A DNA stretch of 64,000 bases, from contig CAUJNA010001224.1 of assembly GCA_963377175.1 (NCBI GenBank), forward strand, positions 1,739,001 to 1,803,000, written 5' to 3'. A model generated the notes under the pieces. It was given only the letters and a program-made list of their open reading frames with translations, was not told the DNA's origin and ran no database searches. The stretch comes from Effrenium voratum. Lineage: Eukaryota; Sar; Dinophyceae; Suessiales; Symbiodiniaceae. The first letter of the stretch is position 1. Each line of letters starts with the position of its first letter. This document shows positions 56,884 to 64,000 of the stretch, one piece after another. A program made the translations under genes and the position numbers.

Positions 56884-56964
56884 ATCCCCAGTAAAATAGG
56901 TTCTAAAATGGGTGGCGAATTCACCTGCCCCAAAATGGAACCATTGGTGTTGACCACCACAGCC
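56884..56964 (+). mobile_element. family B element, left part missing
   Basis: It starts within the landmark CAGTAAAATAGGTTCTAAAA and runs to GTTGACCACCACAGCC. The left inverted repeat is absent. It lies just downstream of a stop-containing exon, so in the 3' flank of that gene. Confidence 0.75.
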
Positions 56965-57000
56965 ATGTGGTCAATCTCCTGCAACTTCCATCCCAAACTT

Positions 57001-57104
57001 TCAGCGACGCATGCTGTGCATCGCCCGGCTGGCAAGCACGAAGGTCAGCAGCAGCGAGATGCAGATGGACTGCACCGCCGGGTCCATGGAGGCCTCCGCG
57101 GTGT
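57001..57104 (-). CDS. terminal exon with membrane-like C-terminus
   Basis: TAEASMDPAVQSICISLLLT then FVLASRAMHSMRR and a TGA at 57001-57003. A single hydrophobic helix with a basic end looks like a C-terminal membrane segment. The acceptor (AAATCAG) abuts a reversed family B element. If that element is a GC-AG intron (57105-57248) the frame continues upstream without a stop for about 80 codons (TDFLVFLMPCPLPSPKRP and so on), though that upstream part is less protein-like. Confidence 0.6.
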
Positions 57105-57111
57105 CTGATTT

Positions 57112-57249
57112 GGCGGTGGCTGTCAAAACCGCTTTGGTTGATCCCATTTTGGTTGGCAGGTGAATTCGCCACCCATTCTAGGTTACCTATTTTAGTGCTT
57201 GGATTGGTTGATGTTCGCTGGGGGTACGATTGGATTTTGACCCATGGCC
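57112..57249 (-). mobile_element. family B element, reverse orientation, candidate intron
   Basis: GGCGGTGGCTGTCAAAACCG and GGATTTTGACCCATGGCC are the ends. It holds the family B landmarks in reverse. It touches the acceptor of the terminal exon at 57001-57104. Confidence 0.85.
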
Positions 57250-57649
57250 AGGTCGTTTGGGGGAGGGCAGTGGGCAAGGCATGAGAAAAACCAGGAAGTC
57301 TGTTCCCAGCGCGGGCGAATTTGGGGTTTTGGCTCTGGATGTCTGTGGGTTCTCAAGCCTGAGGCCGCCAGGACATCGGGAAAGAGTGGAACAAAGCTCA
57401 CTAAAGTTGAGGAGCACAGTCTGCCTACATGCATAATACAAGGCTCCTGTACCCTGCCTTGTGATCAGCATGAAAATTGCTGTCAAGTTCAGCTGGTTGC
57501 TCCCCTAACTGTCTTATCCCCTAGCGTCAATCAAGGCAATCTGGCAAAATGGACGTGGCGCAAATTGGTCGGCCATGATCCTTGCCCATGGTTCGCTTCC
57601 CCACACATGCTAGACACAGCATCATTTTGACTGGGAGATGTTCATGCTC

Positions 57650-59940
57650 CGGCGGAGCTGTGGATTCTTGCGGGGCGCTGTGCAAAAAAACACTTCGACT
57701 GGCCCTTGAGGATAGCTTGCTGGTGTTGCAGGTCTTCAGCCTGGGCGCAATGGGCAAGGTCCCTCGGATCTTGCAACCCGTGAGGGGTTAAAACCCAGGA
57801 GTCGAGACGTTTGCCGCTTCAAATCCGCTCTCAAACTCCAGGAGTGGTTTTGCAACTGTGAGATGCCAACGAGCCAACGAGCTGTGCCTGGCAAATATCC
57901 ATCAGCATGGGCGTGAACGCATCGGTCAGCGCCTGCCAGGCCATCCATCGGAATCAAGAAAAATACCCTCAGGAGCTGACCTTCAGCTCAAGTTCGTTCT
58001 GCAAGAATGGCATTTGAAGCCTGTGAACGAATGGATGGGCATTCCGAGCGTCCCAAACTCGGCCCGGCGGAAACCGTACAGCCCCTTTCCACGGACTGTG
58101 GGGATCCGGTGCATTCGGCAAGTTTGTCCCTTCGGAGTAGCACCGAGATGCTCAAGCCTTGCTTGGAGTGCCAATGTCATAATGTGCAAACACATGTAAC
58201 CACGGGCAACATCAGTTGACCCCCACAAGGACATAGGAAGACTCGGCTGTTTTGCTATGTCCTACCCTAACCAACAGACCAACTTGACAAGCCGACTTTG
58301 CATGGTCTCTCAGCATTTGCACCAACCTCTGGCTATCAAAAACCAGCCCTGCTCAGAGACAAGGCTTGCCGAAGTTGAACTCTTGGCAGCTTGTCTGATA
58401 CAGAGCATGACTCTGTGCTGGATGCGTGCGCAGTGTCTTCTTCATGCATTTCAAAGATCGGGTGGCCCAAGCTATGGAGTGATTTTCAAAACAAGAATCG
58501 TGCCGTCGCCAAAGGAGAGGCCAGCTTGTTTCGTGTCTCGGGTCGGGCGGTGCTGTGCAACAGGGGAGAAGAGCAGCAAAAAGACTTGCAAATCGAAAAC
58601 AAAACCAGATGAAAAGTGAAACATTGAGAAAGGCAAAAGCACCGGCCTTCCGCAAAGCCAAAAGAGACCTCCCTCCCTTTGAAGCAGAAACAACCCCGCG
58701 AAACAAACAACAAAAACACGTGGTTCGAAAACAAATAAGAGATATGGTAGAAAGCAGTCAGACCAATGAGGCCCCCCTGAGATCCCCCGAGAACCGTCAC
58801 TAACCAGCACTCCTAAAGGAAAAAGAACCGTCTGGCTGCAGGCCTCCAGAAACTCTGGGTGGTTCTTGTAGACCGCCAGCCGATGCTCCTGGCCAAGCCA
58901 ATTGGACTCGGCCCACAGGACCCGAGTGCTCACAGCCAAGCGAGGCCCACAGGACTCAAGATGTCGCGCACCCCGCTAGCTACTGCTCCTGAAGTGTCAG
59001 CTCACACCAATAGCACTCACGGAAAGTGTGAAATCGGAGCCCCGACTGGGGCTCGAGCCTACAAGCCCAGAGACGAAGGTCGGGTGACAGGCAACTTCAA
59101 AACTCGCAAACATTGCAAGATCATGAAAACCCGTTTCGGTAACTGGTGCCTGTGTGACTAGCCGTGATCCACCCTCCCAGATCTGGCCTCGCAAATGCAG
59201 CCATTCTCTGTGAGGATCACGGAGGGCAGGAGCTGAAGGCGAAGGACACATGGGGCGCATGTGATCGTATCATGAGCCTTTGCCAACCATGACGAAGCAT
59301 CGTCCCAAATTGCCCCAAGTACAATTGCAAGTGAACACAACTGCAGGGGGCATGCTAGCTTTGTTCGAAAGTCGCATAGAGAGAAAAACACACTACGACA
59401 AACGCACTGCAACTCCAATCGGCAGACATGAATACGTTGAGAAGCATGGATGTCAATGGTGACGTTCACATTGGCTGAACAAGTCTGCACACGAGAGTGG
59501 TAATGGCTGAGAAAGCCACAGCAGACTGGTCCAACGAGAAGCAACACATTAGCATCTTCTGAAGAGTGTCCAAAGGGCTTTCCATCTTCTCCCTTCACCC
59601 AAAGCTGACCAACGAATCTCGTCTAATTGGAAGTGGCCAAAAACCACCGGAAACGGCATAGCAGCAAAATGCCAAGTAGCCAAACACATGGATTGAAGAA
59701 GCTTCCCTGGACATACACAACGTCGCGCGTGATAGCACATCAGAACATATCTTCGGGTCATGTACATCATTCTTTGCAGCTCTCACGAGGCAAAACAACT
59801 CAGGTCCCTTAGTGGATAGGCCAAAAGAAAGTGTAAACTGCTGTTTGCCACAAAAATAATCATCTTCGCGAAAACTACAAAGTCGAGGAACTCATGGAGA
59901 CAAGAAAAATAGCCCACCACCTCAGCCGCCATCCACCGGG
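57650..59940. other. no exon confidently recognised
   Basis: A few GC-rich patches (57640-57700, 58060-58130, 58860-58960) could be exons, but no frame stands out. A weak tRNA-like B box (GGCTCGAGCC) lies near 59050 on the minus strand. Confidence 0.3.
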
Positions 59941-59949
59941 CCACCGCAC

Positions 59950-59991
59950 CGAGGCCACCAGCGCAAGCACTCGGATGAGGCCCGAGCTCGC
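59950..59991 (-). CDS. short exon candidate
   Basis: [14 protein letters not shown] after a CGCCAG acceptor, with a GT donor. An overlapping frame ([19 protein letters not shown]) is also open. It is weakly S4-like but too short to call. Confidence 0.3.
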
Positions 59992-60052
59992 CTGGCGCCA
60001 GCCGAAACAGGCGAGGGTCAAAGCCCCCAACCAGCAGCTGCTGTCCCTTGGC

Positions 60053-60268
60053 TAAACGACACCAACCAACCAACCAACCAACCAACCAACCAACCAACCT
60101 ACCTACCTACCTACCTACCTACCTACCAGCCTACCAGCCTACCAGCCTACCAGCCTACCTACCTGCCAGCCTGAACCAACCAACCAACCAACCAATCAAC
60201 CAACCAACCAACCAACCAACCAGCCAGCCAGCCAGCCAGCGAGCAAGCCAGCCAGCCAGCCAGCCAGC
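60053..60268. repeat. tetranucleotide tract CCAA / CTAC / CCAG
   Basis: About 210 bp drifting from CCAA to CTAC to CCAG/CCTA and back to CCAA and CCAG. Similar in style to the tracts at 44.3 and 49.5 kb. Confidence 0.9.
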
Positions 60269-60299
60269 CCACGCATCAGATCAAACACTGGAGGCTAAA

Positions 60300-62500
60300 T
60301 TTTGAGGTAACTAAGTTGCCTGCTTTTCAAGCTTCAGCCGCCAGTTCAGTTGAGGACACAAGTTGCGGGAGGCCAGCGGTAAACAGATGTTCACAAGCGG
60401 GGACGAAGCTCTCAGGGCTTTCCTTACACACAGGCCCCGTATACAGACAGACATTATTTGTCAATCGATTCTTCCACGAACACCTACCCAAAGGAAAACA
60501 GGGTGCCACTTCACTCCCTCTGCAAAGCCATGCCCTGAATTGAGAATGACCACGGCACGTCGCCCTAGCCATGGCTGTGTCGGAAATTTGCAAAACCATA
60601 AAAGCGCTTTTCGTGTGGCACGGATGATGATTCTTAGCTCGGGCCTTGAAAAGCTGAAGATGGCTCAACACCCCATCCTACCTTTCCACAGCGCCAATCT
60701 TTGGAGTTGCTATCCACGTGGATGCTGCAAAACATCAGCCCTGCCCTTCCTAGCGGATCACAGTTCCCGCCGAACGCAAGTCGACTGACCGCACGGGAGC
60801 CACGGAAGCTTGTCAAACTCACCTTGGTTGGCTGTCGCTTGGTGTCCCACTGACCCCAAAAGTGGAGTTCCTAAATTCTGCGTGAGGTTATCTCTACCTT
60901 CTACTGCCACCCTCCAAAGAATGTTTGCCACCCCGTTCCGGTCGGCGTTTCATTCATTTGCTACCTAAACCAACCCCAAGCGTCCAGCATCAACCGCTCC
61001 CATTCGACCCTAGGGTAGAATGTGGATCCCTGGAGAAGAACAATAAAGACCAACAAAGCCCATGTGGATCCCTAATAAAAGAAAACAACAAAACAAAACA
61101 GAACAAAAAAAGAACAAAAACAACAAACGATGAAGGAAAAGTTCAAGGGCCCCCCAACTTCCAACACCCTTCGCCCCGCCTGCGCGGAGCCAAGCTGCAT
61201 ACTGCCCGTGTCCATCCCTGCGAATCCCCGTGCCGTCGGCTCGTTTGGACTGAGGTAGGGCAGGTGATTAAAAAGAAGAAGAAAAGAAACACCCAAACAA
61301 TGGATTCGTGGTTGTCAAGTCATGATAGTTTGACAACTCACCGAATAAGGCCCTTTTAAGGCTCTTTGCTTGATTGGGGTTCCATAATATGTTTCATTTG
61401 ACCTCCCTAAAAAAGCCACTCACAAGAGGCATCCTCAATGGAAAACCTGAAGGGAGCACGCCGTTGATGTGAAACTGATTTCAGTTTGAGACATGCTCAT
61501 GTGTGAAGGAAGAAAGTTTAGGAATCATTCGAACGTTGTGCAAAGCCAATGAGCAAAGGTGTCTACACAGCTGGAGCTTGCATCTAGCTGCCAGGCATTC
61601 AACTGAAATGTCGAACATCTGCGCATCTAGGTGAAGCGTCGAATTGTGAAACCAATTCAGCCATTTGCATTGCCATCATTGCAACTGGATTCTGTCTGGG
61701 GATGCCAGGCAGATCTGCTTGCGAGATCTCTCAAACATCGTCGGGATGTCTAAGAAATCAGACTGCCGAAGGAGGCATGGTAGCAAGTACCATGACAGTT
61801 CCCACATGCCACACGTCTAAAGGACTTCAACCGCGTCCGATGAAACACCCGCAAGCAGGCCTAGCACCATCTGCCGGAGGAGGCTGCAAATGTCCTGCGC
61901 TCATCATACATGTCTTGACCAGGGAGATAGATGCCAAGCATCAAGCTTCCTTAAATCTCCCGGTTCTCAGACCGCCCATACAGAAAAGCACAAGGACCAC
62001 CACGTTAAGCCTAATTAATGGTAGATAGTAGAAAGGGCAAAGCTGGCTTTTGCCACCGTCTTCCAGGCAGTCTGGTGTTTGCAAGGCGTTTGAAAGGAAC
62101 AAAAGTTGCGATGTTTCCAGAAATCGTGCAAAGACTCGACTGCACAAATCAAGCATCCAAATGGACCACAACAAACCACGAACGCTCATAGCTAGAAGCA
62201 GCTACATCACACGCTGGTTGCCAACCGCCTTTTACGTCTCGATGGTGCTCACATCGAAAGTTGTCCATGCCGCCACGAAGATACACACAAAAAGCCAAAG
62301 GCCAAGCTTGGAGCAACGCATCTGCCTAAATATCCGACCAGACCTGGATACGGCAAAGAAAGCTAGCTCACATCAAGAATGTAATTGTGAATGCCAGTGC
62401 CGCGCTGGAATCCAAACAATTCTCGCACAATATGCATGCCTTATGGCAAGGTTTGACAGTTTCAGCTCAGGTCCAACTTCGGGGAAAGTCGCGTTCGACC
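60300..62500. other. no gene recognised
   Basis: Low GC3, scattered short ORFs on both strands, an AAC/AAAAC-rich stretch at 61070-61130. Presumably intron of the 57-63 kb gene. Confidence 0.35.
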
Positions 62501-62530
62501 CGCAAGCCGAGCCAAAGCCCATTCAGTCGC

Positions 62531-62596
62531 CTGCTTCAAGACCTCCTCCGCAAACTCGTGGGAGTAGTTCGTCAGCACGGAGAGGATGTGCAACAC
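62531..62596 (-). CDS. helical exon of the 57-63 kb gene
   Basis: Twenty-two codons, VLHILSVLTNYSHEFAEEVL then KQ, phase 0, with a CCGCAG acceptor and a GC donor. The pattern fits one helix of an armadillo- or HEAT-like repeat, but a single helix cannot prove it. Confidence 0.65.
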
Positions 62597-63069
62597 CTGC
62601 GGCGGCCCGGCCAGGACCCGACGTGACAGCGGACGACTCAAACTGGGCTCATGCGCTCTACGGGTGTAAGACAGAATCCAAAATCCCATGACACGAGCGC
62701 AAGACTTGGGAGAGCAGCCAGAATCCTAGGCACCACTCATCCAAACAACTAGCAGCCTTGCATCCAGCGAAGCGATTACGAGTGCGGCTGTGCGGTACGG
62801 GTATGGGTGTCCCGCACTTTGTGCATTGGTCATTGATCACTACCAGATTCCATTTCAGGACGACATCTGCCACACAATCCGGTAATCCTTTCTCTTGCAC
62901 TAAACTCAGTCTCCGATTTAGGGATAGCCGATTGCCCGAAACACGATAAACAACATGCGCGCTCTGTGCGACTACTATTTGTCCTGGGCAACTGCCAAGG
63001 TCGTGAGTCCAACAGAGCCAAGGCCAGTCGGAAGCGATGCAACTTGCTCCGCGCCTCCGCACCCACCAC

Positions 63070-63144
63070 CGAGGACTGCTGGCTGGGGCTGGAGATGCCG
63101 TTGCCCAGCAGAAGCATGAGATTGCCCAAGACCTCGTACTGGAA
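63070..63144 (-). CDS. helical exon of the 57-63 kb gene
   Basis: Twenty-five codons, FQYEVLGNLMLLLGNGISSP then SQQSS, with a CTCAG acceptor and a GT donor. Phase 0, so it joins directly to 62531-62596. The helix-turn-helix hydrophobic pattern again suggests an alpha-solenoid. The frame stays open further (RSKLHRFRLALALLDS), so the exon could be longer. Confidence 0.65.
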
Positions 63145-63480
63145 CTGAGTCGCTTTTGCTCTGACATTCAAGAGACAAGGGGGACAGGCCTGTTTAGTAA
63201 CACGAATAAAGCTTAGGCCACCCCCTTTTTGCACTTGGGACTGAGGCTAGCTGTCTGCATTCGACAAAACTCTTGAAGGGTGACTGGAACGTAGAAGGTG
63301 CAGGGGCGCCACTGTCCAACAAAACACTCCCATGCTTGATTGCTCTCTGGCTGGCAAAAGTCCCTCGAGCCAAAGCCTTCCTCAGGCCCCGAGCGCTACT
63401 GGGGCACATCGCCTGGAGAAATGCATCTTGCAGGTGTCACGCTTGCTTCCAGACCAGGAATATACACATATTGATATATG

Positions 63481-63564
63481 GCTGTGGGTCAAAAACAGGG
63501 TAACCCGTAAGTGGGAACCACTACAACCTTCAAGTTCCAGGTGGTGTAATTTTGACCCACACCC
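63481..63564 (+). mobile_element. family A inverted-repeat element (84 bp)
   Basis: GCTGTGGGTCAAAAAC and AATTTTGACCCACACCC, ATATG duplicated exactly on both sides. On the minus strand GTGTGGGTC and CCCACAG form donor and acceptor. The frame across the junction (AESYG to HISICVYSW) is open but not clearly coding. Confidence 0.9.
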
Positions 63565-64000
63565 ATATGACTCGGCTTGCGCTGAGCTTGGCAAATGCCC
63601 GCCGTTGCGCATGCTCTGCACAGGCAGAGTCACCTACATTCAGTGGGGTCTTTTTGCCGCCTTTCGTGGAAAATTGATCGACCCCCTCGTAGTGAAGATT
63701 CCTTTTTGAGGGGGTCCCCAATGTTCACACAGTCCAAAAGCTGTTCACTATTTGACAAGCTTAAAGTGGCTGGGTTCCTTTGATGGTTCCTTTGATGGTT
63801 CTTCAGGTGGAATTCCCCTTGTCAAAACCGGGGAGCAAACCTGCATTCTGGAATCCATGCGCCAAGCTTAAGGACCGTGCAGCAGTTGGATCCCTCGAGG
63901 TGACAACAAGGCTCGATTGCTTTGGGGCGTCTTCCCCACATGTTCGCACTTCGAATCCCTGCGCTCCCGCACACAATCATGGCATCCCCCATACCTTGCC

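Noticed and set aside
59030..59075. Minus-strand GGCTCGAGCCCC near 59050 as a tRNA or SINE head
   Set aside because: It is mostly explained by a local palindrome (GGAGCCCCGACTGGGGCTC) and no A box is visible.
1..64000. Dinoflagellate spliced leader (the 22-base sequence ending TTTTGGCTCAAG) as a gene array or relict in retroposed genes
   Set aside because: I looked on both strands and found only partial resemblances inside family A elements (ATTTTGAGCCACA), which are explained by their termini.

Overview
This is eukaryotic nuclear DNA, most likely from a dinoflagellate, and Symbiodiniaceae is the closest fit by style. Four things point that way. Small GC-rich coding patches (about 25-180 nt) sit in long non-coding stretches. 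Inferred introns use GC and GA donors as well as GT, always with AG acceptors. All recognisable coding patches read from the minus strand, as expected of a unidirectional gene cluster. A long degenerate TTTAGGG-type tract is present. There are no bacterial-style ORFs, operons, rRNA genes or CRISPR arrays. Most long open frames are accidental readings of repeats. Exon models below come from reading frames and splice dinucleotides by eye, with no transcript support.

Layout. 0.1-5.1 kb (minus): ten exons that splice in frame to 285 codons of a six-transmembrane voltage-gated cation channel domain, with S4, S4-S5 linker, S5, pore and S6. 5.4-15.6 kb: a satellite of 14 units of about 620-810 bp with higher-order structure. 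16.3-26.5 kb (minus): more short exons, several Ser/Arg-rich or acidic. They may be the cytoplasmic N-terminal part of the same channel gene, which would put the satellite inside an intron. 26.7-28.8 kb: a minus-strand gene ending in an acidic tail. 30.2-37.7 kb: an ankyrin-repeat gene in pieces. 38.1-39.1 kb: an AT-rich island. 39.2-56.1 kb: a very exon-fragmented minus-strand gene of unknown function, whose introns hold the telomere-like tract, a CTTG tract, a CA tract and other microsatellites. 57.0-63.1 kb: another minus-strand gene ending in a membrane-like segment.

The most interesting signal is a population of short (about 80-145 bp) inverted-repeat elements with short target duplications. 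At least fourteen copies fall in two related families (A and B), and there are four other foldback types. Their termini carry splice signals: one end supplies a GT, GC or GA donor and the other a CACAG or equivalent acceptor. At several sites the element ends coincide with exon borders, and removing the element joins open frames. They look like introners, elements that become introns when they insert, a class already described in dinoflagellates and some other protists. Twelve of the fourteen A/B copies point the same way, antisense to the inferred genes.
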